This document shows, piece after piece, positions 20,354 to 30,760 of a stretch of DNA of 64,000 nt. The first letter of the stretch is position 1. Each line of letters opens with the position of its first letter. The DNA is taken from positions 19,119,757-19,183,756 of the forward strand of contig NC_083583.1 in NCBI RefSeq assembly GCF_027579695.1, read 5' to 3'. The stretch comes from Neoarius graeffei. Taxonomy: Eukaryota > Chordata > Actinopteri > Siluriformes > Ariidae. The position numbers and the translations under genes were made by a program. The notes under the pieces were generated by a model. That model searched no databases. It saw only the letters and a list, made by a program, of their open reading frames with translations, and was not told where the DNA came from.

Positions 20354-20725
20354 GGGCGGCACGGTGGTGTAGTGGTTAGCACTGTCGCCTTACAGCGAGA
20401 AGGTCCAGGTTCGAGCCCCGTGGCCGGTGAGGGCCTTTCTGTGTGGAGTTTGCATGTTCTCCCCGTGTCCACATGGGTTTCCTCCGGGTGCTCCGGTTTC
20501 CCCCACAGTCCAAAGACATGCAGGTTAGGTAACTGGTGACTCTAAATTGACCGTAGGTGTGAATGTGAGTGTGAATGGTTGTCTGTGTCTATGTGTCAGC
20601 CCTGTGATGACCTGGCGACTTGTCCAGGGTGTACCCCGCCTTTCGCCCGTAGTCAGCTGGGATAGGCTCCAGCTTGCCTGCGACCCTGTAGAACAGGATA
20701 AAGCAGCTAGAGATAATGAGATGAG
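20354..20725 (+). mobile_element. SINE-A copy with 12-bp target duplication
   Basis: Full-length copy flanked by ATGATTTTATGC at 20342-20353 and 20726-20737. Box A (TGGTGTAGTGG) and box B (GGTTCGAGCCC) are intact. It lies about 180 bp downstream of dkk3 exon 3, in intron 3. Confidence 0.96.
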
Positions 20726-20908
20726 ATGATTTTATGCATTGTGCTGCTGTCAAGGAACCGGCTGATTAGATAACTGCATAAAACAGCAGGTGGATGGGTG
20801 TACCTAATAAAAAGGCCGGTGAATGTATATTGACACTGTATTTTTTTTTTGACTGTGATAAACAGGCTCATATGTTTTCATGGAATAGAGAAGATTAGAG
20901 TTACATAC

Positions 20909-20989
20909 ACGATCAATGTCATTTTCCTTGCTGCTGGACTGGTTAACACTTCTGGTCATGTGGATCTCCCCGGTTACGTTGTCTGATGT
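20909..20989 (-). CDS. dkk3: dkk3 exon 3 (N-terminal linker)
   Basis: 81 nt, phase 0 at both ends. The acceptor reads TGGTTTTAG|ACATCA and the donor CGT|GTATGT. It encodes 27 residues (111-137): TSDNVTGEIHMTRSVNQSSS then KENDIDR, corresponding to the human segment that starts ITNNQTG and ends just before ECIIDEDC. Two N-glycosylation sequons are visible (NVT, NQS). This part is poorly conserved among vertebrates, so the call rests on splice phase, position between exons 2 and 4, and the NxTG motif. Confidence 0.85.
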
Positions 20990-21212
20990 CTAAAACCACA
21001 AGCACACTGCTCAGGAACACATGACTAGTCGACTTTTAGATAATTTTTGTCAAACAAAATATTGCAGAATGGACATTCCATGACCAATGTACATGGTGTT
21101 GACATAATATCTATCTAAAATAAAATCTATTCTATTATCCTGTTCTTTAGATCACTTGTATGGCCTTGCAATCATGCCAAACATCTCAAAATGACCTCTA
21201 CGCCAGTCTTAC

Positions 21213-21341
21213 CTTATCGATCGCCTCCACAGCAGCAGGGGCGGATTGATTTCCGCTAACAATCTCCGAGCTGCTTTCGTTGCTGTAATTTGAGGTGATG
21301 TTATGGATGGGCTGGATGGATTTTGCGCTCCCATTGTCCAG
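21213..21341 (-). CDS. dkk3: dkk3 exon 2 (glycosylated N-terminal region)
   Basis: 129 nt, phase 0 at both ends. The acceptor reads CTGTTTACAG|CTGGAC and the donor AAG|GTAAGA. It encodes 43 residues (68-110), including ITSNYSNESSSEIVSGNQS and ending AVEAIDK. The NYSNESSSE core corresponds to SYHNETNTDT in human DKK3, and the end aligns with EIHK at the human exon boundary. Five sequons (NGS, NIT, NYS, NES, NQS) suggest heavy N-glycosylation of the secreted protein. Intron 2, to exon 3, is only 223 bp. Confidence 0.92.
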
Positions 21342-21391
21342 CTGTAAACAGTTATCACCCACTGCTTATAGATTACAGGAACCAATAACAG

Positions 21392-21396
<5 letters not shown>

Positions 21397-21441
<45 letters not shown>

Positions 21442-22192
21442 TGCTGTCAAGCGATTAAAATATTTAATCGAGATTAATGTTGCGACTGTCATAGTTAACT
21501 CGCGATTAAGCGCAATTTAATCGCACATTTTTGTCACATGAAAAACCATGTAATTCTCTTATCAGCATAAAGTGAATGGGCTTGCTCACCGTTCGAACTA
21601 CGGGGGTACTCGGGGGATCCGAGATCCCCTGAAACAGACATGAGATCCCTTGAAAACATGATTTGGGAAATGTTGGGGGGTCTCTAAAATATTGGCAAAA
21701 TGATGTTTATTGACATAGCAATCGTGTGTAACGGGAAGCATTTGCATATCCGAAGTGAGCGCGCGATGGAGATCCGCGCTCTGAGACAAGCGCAAGCACC
21801 CCCCCAAGGGAAAAAAAGGGACCCCCCGAAAATATCAGCATAGTTCGAACACTGGTTGTACCAATGTTTTTTTTTTTTTATTGCAGAGCATAACACGTCT
21901 TGTCACAGCCACTGCAAAGTGGGGCTGGAGCCGCCGATGGGAAAACAAAACCTAAGCCGAGCACCGTGGCTCTTCGGGGGAGGGCAGAGGACTCTGGCTG
22001 TGCGGGGTGTGGCATTACAGTCTAGCTGCTATCGTTTTTCTAAGCAAAGTCTCTGTTCCAAGTTCCTGGCAGTTTCAAAAGCTTATGAAAAACCTACATC
22101 ATGTCACAGAGCGTTAATCTCGCGATAAAAAAATTATCGCCGTTAAAATTGAGTCAAGTTAACGCGTTAATAACGCGACATTTTTGACAGCA

Positions 22193-22227
<35 letters not shown>
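21397..22227. mobile_element. MITE (TAGTGCTGTCAA ends) inserted in a TA microsatellite
   Basis: The element runs from 21439 (TAGTGCTGTCAAGCGATTAA) to 22195 (inverted TTGACAGCACTA). The ends also carry TTAATCG / CGATTAA motifs. (TA)n lies on both sides (21397-21438 and 22196-22227), so it split a TA repeat or targets TA. The interior has a poly-T/poly-A run and no convincing coding region. I recognise the ends as a common fish element but not its superfamily. Confidence 0.78.
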
Positions 22228-22230
<3 letters not shown>

Positions 22231-22940
22231 GATCTAAAACTAGCAAAGTGCATCAAAACTGCTGAAAAGCTGTGGTGAGTTTGCTGTTCATACTCCAGCT
22301 CCAGTCGTGTGAATGCCATTGCACATGCAAAACCAGAGCCATTGGCGTTCCATGATTCCTTTTGCACCAACAGAGCAACTAGGAAGCCAGTACAGGAATG
22401 TCATTGTTGAAATGTACTTTTCTGCAAATGCGATTTCAAAAGATAATCAGGTGGTGCCACCCTGTAGTGTGCTCTGAGTACCTACCTCATGCCTAAAAAC
22501 CAGAATGCGGTATAAAACTGATTATAATACACACATGAACATGGAGGATGTTTCTGGATCAGATTGAGCAGTTTTAATAGGAATGTGTTCTGCTGACTGA
22601 CTGTCATAAAATATGCTGCCATCTTGTCTCTGATGTTTCACATAACCTGGCAAAAGAAGCTTACAGATAGTTGGCCTGGTTATGAAAACTGTTCCATTCC
22701 TTATCTTTTTTTTTTTAAACTATAACATGCACGTTCAACTGGAAAATCTGGCTATATGTAGTTAATCTTATGTAATTACCTTTGAGTACACTTCAGGTTG
22801 ATTGCAAGTTCTACTCGCGGTCGGGTCATACCAAAGACCATCATAAAAAAATGGTACCTACTACACTCTGGCAAGGCACGCCACAAAATAGATACGAGTG
22901 GGGAAGTCAAACTCTCGTGGTTACCAGAGGACTAGCCCCC
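22228..22940. other. dkk3 intron 1, unassigned
   Basis: No gene or named repeat is recognised. Confidence 0.35.
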
Positions 22941-23021
22941 CACTGTAACCCTAGCTGTATAGACGAGAAGCTGAGAGCTATCGAAACAGAGATCGGCACC
23001 GCACCCATACACCTTAAAGAC

Positions 23022-23063
23022 TTGGTTAATACTGGGCCAGGAGACTACCTGGGAAGACCAGAT
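23022..23063 (+). repeat. 5S rRNA-like segment (possible SINE3-type head)
   Basis: TTGGTTAATACTGGGCCAGG then AGACTACCTGGGAAGACCAG resembles the 3' half of vertebrate 5S rRNA (GGTTAGTACTTGG; GAGACCGCCTGGGAATACCAG), including the region of box C. The upstream half of 5S is not clear, so this is either a diverged 5S-derived SINE or chance. Confidence 0.4.
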
Positions 23064-23194
23064 TTTTGGCATGAGATGGACTTTGACATTTCAGGCTACA
23101 TAGTAAAGGTACACAAAATGTACCCTTTATGCTGAAACTCCATCAACAAGAAAATGTACAGTTTAGTACCCTTTTGTTCTGATTGTATTATTAC

Positions 23195-23322
23195 ATTAAT
23201 GGCATTGAGCAGACGCTCTTATCCGGAGCAGCTGGAGGTTAGGTGCCTTGCTCAAGGGCACTGCAGCCGTTCCTGTTGGTCAAGGGAATCAAACTGGCGA
23301 CTTTTTGGCCCCAAATGGTCAT
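23195..23322 (-). mobile_element. SINE-B copy (second tRNA-like SINE family), copy 1
   Basis: On the minus strand it reads GTCGCCAGTTTGATTCCCTTG (box B-like), GCAGTGCCCTTGAGCAAGGCAC, then GATAAGAGCGTCTGCTCAAT and an AATGCCATTAATGTAAT tail. The head is truncated. A duplicated copy lies at 23864-23990. Confidence 0.75.
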
Positions 23323-23863
23323 TAGTATACGAAGACTAAATAATGGTATGGTATAGTGTAAAAAAAAAAAAAAGTCCAAAAAACCCCAAGAATATTTTGG
23401 AATTTGACAGGATGCATTGTCATTTCATTGTCCGTGGGGTAGCAACCTGATCCTTCATAAATCTTTTAATAAAGATTTGACCTGGAAATGTCAATAATAC
23501 AGGCTACGTTTAGAAATTACAGTATTTAGACAAATTAGGGGCCATGATTAGTGTTTAGAGGGTGGTAGCTACTCTTGAGGGGAGGGGACCACCACAGTGA
23601 CAAGTAATGGTACAGTTTGGTGTGTCCCCCCCCCCCCCCCCCCCCCCGAGTGTGCACATTCACATAGACCTTTATCATGATGATGAGTTGGTTAGTACTG
23701 GGCCAGGAGAACCAGATTTTGGCATGAGATGGACTTTGACATTTCAGGCTACATAGTAAAAGTACACAAAATGTACCCTTTATGCTGAAACTCCATCAAC
23801 AAGAAAATGTATAGTTTAGTACCCTTTTGTTCTGATTGTATTATTACATTACCGTACAGTAAC

Positions 23864-23990
23864 GGCATTGAGCAGATGCTCTTATCCTGAGCAGCCGGGG
23901 GTTAGGTGCCTTGCTCAAGGGCACTGCAGCCGTTCCTATTGGTCAAGGGAATCAAACTGGCGACTTTTTGGCCCCAAAGCTGCTTCTCTA
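23864..23990 (-). mobile_element. SINE-B copy, duplicated with the tandem repeat
   Basis: Same insertion as 23195-23322, carried along by the 650-bp duplication. It therefore predates the duplication. Confidence 0.75.
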
Positions 23991-24479
23991 ATGGCCATTA
24001 GTATACGAAAACGAAATAATGGTACGGTGTAGTATAGTGTAAAAAAAAAAAGTCCAAAAAAAAAAAAAACCCCGAGAATGTTTTGGAAGTTGACAGGATG
24101 CATTGTCATTCCGTTGTCCCTGGGGTAGCAACCTGATTCTTCATAAATCTTTATAAAGATTTGACCTGGAAATGTCAATAATACAGGCTACGTTTAGAAA
24201 TTACAGTATTTAGACAAATTATTGGCCATGATTAGTGTTTAGAGGGTGGTAGCTACTCTTGAGGGGAGGGGACCACCACAGTGACAAGTAATGGTACAGT
24301 TTGGTACCCTTTTTTTCCCCCCCTGAGAGTGCACATTCACATAGACCATATACAAGTCAGGAAAATATAAAGTATGAAGCCAAATCAAATTGTATGCAGC
24401 ATATATACATATATTTATAATCCCCCCCCCCAAAAAAAGTGACCAGTCTAGACTTTTATATGCATGACGTGGGCGATAC

Positions 24480-24680
24480 CTGATGCCCTGCATCCTCCAG
24501 CTGCGTGCCATCTGCCAGTTTCTTTACCTCCCTGAACAGGTCGCTCAGCACAGTCGGTTTTTGTCCTACGGTTGCGTCTGTGGGCGCGTGCGACCGGGAG
24601 TCCTCACCGGGAGCTGTCCAAGTTTCAGGAAGGAGTCCATTGGCAGTAACCAGGCAGAGACTCAGGGCGAGCAGCAGCAT
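24480..24680 (-). CDS. dkk3: dkk3 exon 1: start codon, signal peptide, N-terminal region (Dickkopf-3)
   Basis: Dickkopf-3 is a secreted glycoprotein of the Dickkopf family that modulates Wnt/TGF-beta signalling; unlike DKK1 it does not act as a simple LRP6 antagonist. This exon has 67 codons, ends in phase 0, and has the donor CAG|GTATCG. The start ATG (24678-24680) opens a hydrophobic signal peptide, MLLLALSLCLVTANG, with likely cleavage near residue 15. LSDLFREVKKLADGTQLED follows, matching the human DKK3-specific segment LNEMFREVEELMEDTQHKL; that motif separates DKK3 from DKK1, 2 and 4. An in-frame upstream Met exists (frame open to 24806), but the signal peptide favours the chosen start. 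The six exons found span 18 kb; the last is missing. I cannot say whether this is dkk3a or dkk3b. Confidence 0.95.
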
Positions 24681-24860
24681 CTTCCCTGCGTCGCTCGGTG
24701 CTTGATGCAAGATGTAAGGATGCGGACCGATGGTGCGCACGCGCGGACTACGATGCAAGACGCACCAACACCACCAGCTCGTGCGCTGTGCCAGTGGAGC
24801 GCTCAATTATGGGCGTGAAATATAGATGATGCGGCGCGCATGCGCAGACGGGTTGGTATG
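24681..24860 (-). promoter_or_regulatory. Putative dkk3 core promoter and 5' UTR
   Basis: The region just upstream of the dkk3 start is CpG-rich. A GCGCATGCGC palindrome (24836-24845) fits the NRF1 consensus. A TATATTTCA motif on the minus strand (24816-24824) would place initiation near 24785-24795, giving a 5' UTR of about 110 nt. These are sequence matches only. Confidence 0.5.
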
Positions 24861-24976
24861 TCACGTCGGGGATATCTGACCCCCCCAACCCTCAGGAAAA
24901 AAAAAAAAAAAATTACCTGAAAAATCGCATACTACTTGATTTATCATAAGAATATGTGGCGTGTATTATTTTCACA

Positions 24977-25916
24977 TACACTACCGTTCAAAAGTTTGGG
25001 GTCACCCAGACAATTTTGTGTTTTCCATGAAAAGTCACACTTTTATTTCCCACCATAAGTTGTAAAATGAATAGAAAATATAGTCAAGACATTTTTCTGG
25101 CCATTTTGAGCATTTAATCGACCCCACAAATGTGATGCTCCAGAAACTCAATCTGCTCAAAGGAAGGTCAGTTTTATAGCTTCTCTAAAGAGCTCAACTG
25201 TTTTCAGCTGTGCTAACATGATTGTACAAGGGTTTTCTAATCATCCATTAGCCTTCTGAGGCAATGAGCAAACACATTGTACCATTAGAACACTGGAGTG
25301 AGAGTTGCTGGAAATGGGCCTCTATACACCTATGGAGATATTGCACCAAAAACCAGACATTTGCAGCTAGAATAGTCATTTACCACATTAGCAATGTATA
25401 GAGTGGATTTCTCATCTCATCTCATCTCATTATCTCTAGCCGCTTTATCCTTCTACAGGGTCGCAGGCAAGCTGGAGCCTATCCCAGCTGACTACGGGCG
25501 AAAGGCGGGGTACACCCTAGACAAGTCGCCAGGTCATCACAGGGCTGACACATAGACACAGACAACCATTCACACCCACATTCACACCTATGGTCAATTT
25601 TAGAGTCACCGGTTAGCCTAACCTGCATGTCTTTGGACTGTGGGGGAAACCGGAGCACCCGGAGGAAACCCACGCGGACACGGGGAGAACATGCAAACTC
25701 CGCACAGAAAGGCCCTCGCCGGCCCCGGGGCTCGAACCCAGGACCTTCTTGCTGTGAGGCGACAGCGCTAACCACTACACCACCGTGCCGCCCCATTAGC
25801 AATGTATAGAGTGTATTTCTGATTAGTTTAAAGTGATCTTCGTTGAAAAGAACAGTGCTTTTCTTTCAAAAATAAGGACATTTCAAAGTGACCCCAAACT
25901 TTTGAACGGTAGTGTA
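24977..25916. mobile_element. Tc1-like MITE (TACACTACCGTTCAAAAG ends) split by a SINE
   Basis: It begins TACACTACCGTTCAAAAGTT and ends with the inverse, AACTTTTGAACGGTAGTGTA, with TA borders. The inverted repeats extend inward through GGGGTCAC / GTGACCCC. Without the nested SINE-A (25413-25793, with duplication) it would be about 530 bp. No transposase is present. Confidence 0.92.
25413..25793 (-). mobile_element. SINE-A copy nested in MITE, 27-bp target duplication
   Basis: Full-length minus-strand copy. The duplicated target is 25386-25412 (CATTAGCAATGTATAGAGTG then GATTTCT) and 25794-25820, with one mismatch. The insertion clearly postdates the MITE. Confidence 0.96.
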
Positions 25917-26039
25917 ATCTCTTTTGGTGATGCATGTTTAATTTCTCAGACACAGAACACTAAGAACGCCTGGGAACTATGGCAACATCCTTACATCCTG
26001 TTCCAAAGCAGTTTTACACAAACCCGGCTATAGATGGAA

Positions 26040-26165
26040 GCTCACTATTGAGCAAGTAGCAAGGAAAAACTCCCTGAGACGTCATGAGGGGGGAGCACTC
26101 AAGGACCCACGTTCAAAAAACTAATCCAATCCTTCTATTTCTGGGTGACACTGGGTAATATGGTT
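26040..26165. repeat. Fragment of the AAGGAAAAACTCCCTGAGAC repeat
   Basis: This short piece shares AGCAAGGAAAAACTCCCTGA and CATGAGG with the larger repeat at 28815-29060. Confidence 0.5.
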
Positions 26166-26541
26166 TACATGTGAGGCCTATACAGTACTATGTTTATAAA
26201 AATGTTGACAGGATGTTCGTCATGAGAGTCAGTGTTTATGATTACAGCGGCAGTTCATAGATGCAAATCTGCAGGTGAAATTATTCACCGAAGCCAGGGT
26301 GCGATATGAGTAGCATATATACACTTGGAGTGCAGAAGTATCCCACTGTGCCATGTTCAGAAAGATCAGAATATCAAGTGTGTTGATGCATCTCATAGTA
26401 AACAGCTTAAAGGCCAAATGATGTATCGTGGAGGATAAAGAATACCCATAATCAATCCACTTCTCTCTGTGGGAAAGAAGTGGCCAGCTTTTTGCAGACA
26501 GGGCTGATGTGGCAGAAAAACATTTTCTACTGGTTGTATCT

Positions 26542-26902
26542 ATCCATCCATCCATTATCTGTAGCCGCTTATCCTGTGCAGGGTTGCGGGCAAGCTGGAG
26601 CCTGTCTCAGCTGATGATGGGCGAGACGCGGGGTACACCCTGGACAAGTCGCCAGGTCATCACAGGGCAGATACATAGAGACACACAACCATTCACACCT
26701 ACGGTCAATTTCGAGCCACCAATTAACCTAACCTACATGTCTTTGGACTGTGAGGGAAACCAGAGCACTCAGAGGGAACCCACGCAGGCAGGGGGAGAAC
26801 ATGCAAACTCCACACAGAAAGGCCCCCGTTGGTCACTGGGCTCAAACCTCAAACCTTCTTGCTGTGAGGCGACAGTGCTAACCACGACACCAGCATGCGG
26901 CC
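26542..26902 (-). mobile_element. SINE-A copy, older GGATGG-tail subfamily
   Basis: The minus-strand copy ends in ATGGATGGATGGATA rather than GAGATGAGATG and contains GATAAGCGGCTACAGATAA and CGCAACCCTGCACAGG. It is more diverged than the GATGA-tail copies, with many transitions. Confidence 0.9.
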
Positions 26903-26959
26903 TGTAAATATGAAGTCCGTTTAAAAAAAATCAAGAAATAATTATTTTCAACAAAAACG

Positions 26960-27866
26960 TATGTACCATTATTATTGACACCTCTGCGTTTGAGTATTTA
27001 TTGCCAAAAAGCTCCATTTTTGTTCCATCAGCGTTGGCGGCTATCCATCACGAGCAATGACGACTGCTTCATTAGGATGTGCCGAAATGCAGATGGGCTG
27101 CAAGGCCTGCAACAGAGTCGCCCACAGCGGCAGTATGAACAGCCCAGCCACTGCAAAATGTCTGGCCTTGTGAGCTCTTGCATACTATCCTCCTCTCCTA
27201 ATAAAGTGCTTGCACAGTAAGGGAAGACAAACGATGATGTGTCCCCATCGTGTTGTCTCTCTGGACCTCCAGACCTGATGCCAAGTGGTGCACAAAAGTG
27301 CCACAGACCCGATGGGTATGGAAGTTGCCCCACAGTGACAACTGACTTGCCGAGTGATACCATCTGTTGGCTGAGTGGCTCTTCTGCATGCCATCAGGTG
27401 GTGTGCCATTGACCCTGTTGGGCTCATTTGCCACACTGCACCGAAAAGAGCCCTGTTTTTGTTCCATCAGACCATAGAACACAGTTCCAGTCAAAGTTGT
27501 AGTAGCATTTCACCAAACTTCAGGTGCTTACGTTTGTGGTTAACTGACACAAAAGGCTTTTTTTCTAGTACATGTTCCAAATAATCTGTTGACATGGAGG
27601 TGTCATCTGATGGTGGTTTTGGAGACTTGGAAATCCCAAGATTTTGTAATTTACCAACAGTGATCCTTGGGAATATATATAAAAAAAAAAGAAATCTCCT
27701 TCTCACCCCCGGCAGGGGGTGGTATCCATGTCATCCTCAAGCTCGGGTCCTCTACCAGAGGCCTGGGAGTTTGAGGGTTCTGCGCAGTATCTTCAATGTT
27801 CCTAGTACTGCACTCTTTTGGACTGAGGCTTCAGATGTTGTTCCTGGGATTTGCTGGAGCCACTCT

Positions 27867-27923
<57 letters not shown>

Positions 27924-28230
27924 GCCTCTCTTACCATCCTGGTCACAGTATATGGGGCAAAATAAACTTGGGTCCTCTTCCAGGCAAGTTGGTAACAGTT
28001 CCAGTTGGTGTCCACTTTTTTTTTTTATTATTGCCCTAACAGTAGAAATGGACATTTTCAGGAGAGTATCGATTTGTTTATAACCATTTCCTGACTTATG
28101 AAGGTGAACACACCTCTCCCTCATTTAGTTTGTGTGTTCTCTTATCTTTCCCATGTAGATGGATGACTAAGGGAATTTGGCCTCTGTGCCACCTCATATT
28201 TGGCATGTCAGCTAAAATCATACTGAAGGC
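26960..28230 (-). mobile_element. Degenerate Tc1-like element with nested TA repeat
   Basis: At its minus-strand start (28040-28124) it reads MRERCVHLHKSGNGYKQIDT then LLKMSISTVRAIIKK, a typical Tc1-like helix-turn-helix (GxGYKxI..L....STVRxIIKK). Further down are KKPFVSVNHKRKHLKF-like and WNKN(R)A fragments of uncertain relation. A (TA)n/(T)n tract (27870-27923) interrupts it. Borders are approximate and no clear inverted repeats were matched. Confidence 0.55.
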
Positions 28231-28586
28231 ACATTTGAGGAATCAGTGCGAACGTGTAATCTGAGCTCATTGCGCTGTTCTCTATATTACATGTTGTGCA
28301 TGTGCTCTGTGCCACCAAACTTGGTCATCACGAGAACGCCCTTGAGACGCTACTGAACTGCTGCCTTTGAACCATTATCTCCTATGCCAAGCACAAGTTA
28401 CACAGTGACAAAATGGTACACAGCTATGATGCTTGCTCATACACTGCAGCTACATAATTGGGAAATGATTAAGAATTGAAAAAATATATATTAATTTCAG
28501 GTATAAATTATAGAATTTTATTTGCTGTGGGATCTTGGATTTTAAGCTTACGGCTTTGTCCTGGTCTTGTACTGTTGCTCTGTGCA

Positions 28587-28800
28587 GTGCATTCAGCTGT
28601 GGCCTGAAGGTTAGAGAAGCCTAAAAGGTTGCTAGTTGGAATCCCAGGACCGGCAGGAAAAACGTGAGGGGAATTGAGTGAATAAACAGCACTTTCTCTT
28701 CCCTATGCATCATGGCTGAAATGCCCTTGAGCAAAGCACCTAACCCCCAACTGCTCCCTGGGTGCTGTAGCATAGCTGCCTGCTGCTGCTCTGGGTATGT
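28587..28800 (+). mobile_element. SINE-B copy
   Basis: GTGGCCTGAAGGTTAGAGAA (box A region), GTTGCTAGTTGGAATCCC (box B-like), then GAAATGCCCTTGAGCAAAGC and ACCTAACCCCCAACTGCTCC. The 3' GATAAGAGCGTCTGCTAA tail is missing or diverged. Confidence 0.75.
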
Positions 28801-28814
28801 GTGTATGCTCACTT

Positions 28815-29065
28815 GTCAAGTTTATTTGTATAGCACTTTTAACAATAAACATTGTCGCAAAGCAGCAGAATTTACAGAAGTTACAGAATTTGAATGACTT
28901 AAAACATGAGCTAATTTTATCCCCAGTGAGCACGCCTGTGGCAACGGTGGCAAGGAAAAACTCCCTCAGACGACATGAGGAAGAAACCTCGAGAAGAACC
29001 AGATTCAAAAGGGAACCCATCCTCATTTGGGCAACAACAGATAACATAACTTTACTTGCTTGAGA
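28815..29065. repeat. Interspersed repeat (TATTTGTATAGCACTTTTAA type)
   Basis: Contains GTTTATTTGTATAGCACTTT, ACATTGTCGCAAAGCAGC, AAGGAAAAACTCCCTCAGAC, CATGAGGAAGAAACCTCGAG and AAGGGAACCCATCCTCATTT. I recognise this as a widespread fish repeat but cannot name it securely. It is non-coding. Confidence 0.6.
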
Positions 29066-29664
29066 GAGCCTGCACGAAGATTTGTTGATAATGGTGGTGG
29101 CGAGCTTGTGCAATTCCCGCCCGCACCATTTGACTCCACAGCAGTGATCCGATGGCAGGCCATAGGGTGAGATGATTGGGCTGGTGAGGAGCTGCACCAC
29201 TGATGCTGGTTCCCTTGTGAAACAGGGTGCCAGAGCTCCGTTGGCTGCGTTGTTTCGGGGTTCCAGCCAAGCCTTCATGGCTATCGTGGTGGTGCCAGGG
29301 CACATGAAGTCCCCACTGTACTTCACCTTGACTGGCAGTCCCTTACTTTGATACGTTGCCCGCTGGGGGATGACGTGGACGTGGAGTTGGACTTCTCCCC
29401 CAGCACATGACTATCACATTAACAGTTGTAACATGAAGTCAGTTTCGTTGATGTTATAACTCTTCATTGATGGAAACTTGAGTGCAAAACTGTTCATGAC
29501 AACTGCAGTCCTAAAGTTAGCAAGTCAACTGTAGTCCTCAGCCATAAAAGCATTACTTGTTTGTTCACTGCTTCAAATGCAGAGGAGGAATTTCACTGTG
29601 CTTGAGTGTAACGCTGCTTCTTCTAATACTTTCTACAAAACGTTGCTCATATTATATTATGCAC
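29066..29664. other. Intergenic, unassigned
   Basis: Short minus-strand frames here show no recognisable domain. Nothing else was found. Confidence 0.35.
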
Positions 29665-30035
29665 GGCGGCATGGTGGTGTAGTGGTTAGCACTGTCGCCT
29701 CACAGCAAGAAGGTCCGGGTTTGAGCCCCGTGGCCGGCGAGGGCCTTTCTGTGTGGAGTTTGCATGTTCTCCCCGTGTCCGCGTGGGTTTCCTCCGGGTG
29801 CTCCGGTTTCCCCCACAGTCCAAAGACATGCAGGTTAGGTTAACTGGTGGCTCTAAATTGACCGTAGGTGTGAATGTAAGTGTGAATGGTTGTCTGTGTC
29901 TATGTGTCAGCCCTGTGATGACCTGGCGACTTGTCCAGGGTGTACCCCGCCTTTCGCCTGTAGTCAGCTGGGATAGGCTCCAGCTTGCCTGCGACCCTGT
30001 AGAACAGGATAAAGCGGCTAGAGATAGAGATGAGA
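29665..30035 (+). mobile_element. SINE-A copy
   Basis: Full-length plus-strand copy, GGCGGCATGGTGGTGTAGTG to GAGATAGAGATGAGATGAG. It lies at the left edge of the LINE fragment. Confidence 0.94.
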
Positions 30036-30347
30036 TGAGATATATTAATCTTGGTCATATCATTGATAGTCATCTTAATGATGAAGAGGATATGAAAAGT
30101 AAACAGAGAGCTTTATACGGTCGAGGTAATTTACTTGCCAGAAAATTTTACTTTTGTTCAAATGCTGTTAAGGTCAAGTTATTCTCATCATATTGTAACA
30201 ACATTTACTTATGTACTCTATGGGTAAATTATCGTGTTAATTACAGAAATATTGTATGTGCTGCCTTCAATAATGTCCTTAGGGGCCTACTGAATTATAA
30301 CCGCAGAAGCAGTGCTAGTCAGATGTTTGTTAGTAATGGCATTAAGT

Positions 30348-30724
30348 CTCATCTCATCTCATTATCTCTAGCCGCTTTATCCTTCTACAGGGTCGCAGGC
30401 AAGTTGGAGCCTATCCCAGCTGACTACGGGCGAAAGGCGGGGTACACCCTGGACAAGTCGCCAGGTCATCACAGGGCTGACACATAGACACAGACAACCA
30501 TTCACACTCACATTCACACCTACGGTCAATTTAGAGTCACCAGTTAACCTAACCTGCATGTCTTTGGACTGTGGGGGAAACCGGAGCACCCGGAGGAAAC
30601 CCACGCAGACACGGGGAGAACATGCAAAATCTGCACAGAAAGGCCCTCGCCGGCCACGGGGCTCGAACCCGGACCTTCTTGCTGTGAGGCGACAGCGCTA
30701 ACCACTACACCACCGTTCCGCCGC
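30348..30724 (-). mobile_element. SINE-A copy nested in LINE
   Basis: Full-length minus-strand copy splitting the LINE coding fragment just after the SNGIKS codons. Confidence 0.95.
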
Positions 30725-30760
30725 AATTTTATATATTTTATAATATTATGGACCGTACGT

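Larger units (their letters stand above)
23022..24345. repeat. 650-bp tandem duplication
   Basis: Copy 1 (23022-23671) and copy 2 (23687-24345) share the whole order: TTGGTTAATACTGGGCCAGG, then GGCATGAGATGGACTTTGAC, a reversed SINE-B, a poly-A run, AGGATGCATTGTCATT, TGTTTAGAGGGTGGTAGCTA, a poly-C or T/C run, and GTGCACATTCACATAGACC. Identity is about 93-95 percent by eye. The differences are a 12-bp loss near the start of copy 2, the length of the homopolymers, and small insertions such as ACCGTACAGTA. Confidence 0.92.

Noticed and set aside
22782..23135. 117-codon plus-strand frame at the start of the tandem duplication
   Set aside because: No domain is recognised, and part of it overlaps a 5S-like segment that repeats in the duplicate with an indel breaking the frame.
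29703..30487. 244-codon frame joining SINE and LINE as a fusion gene
   Set aside because: The LINE part is a real fragment, but the SINE contributes only by chance reading frame; both ends lie in repeats.
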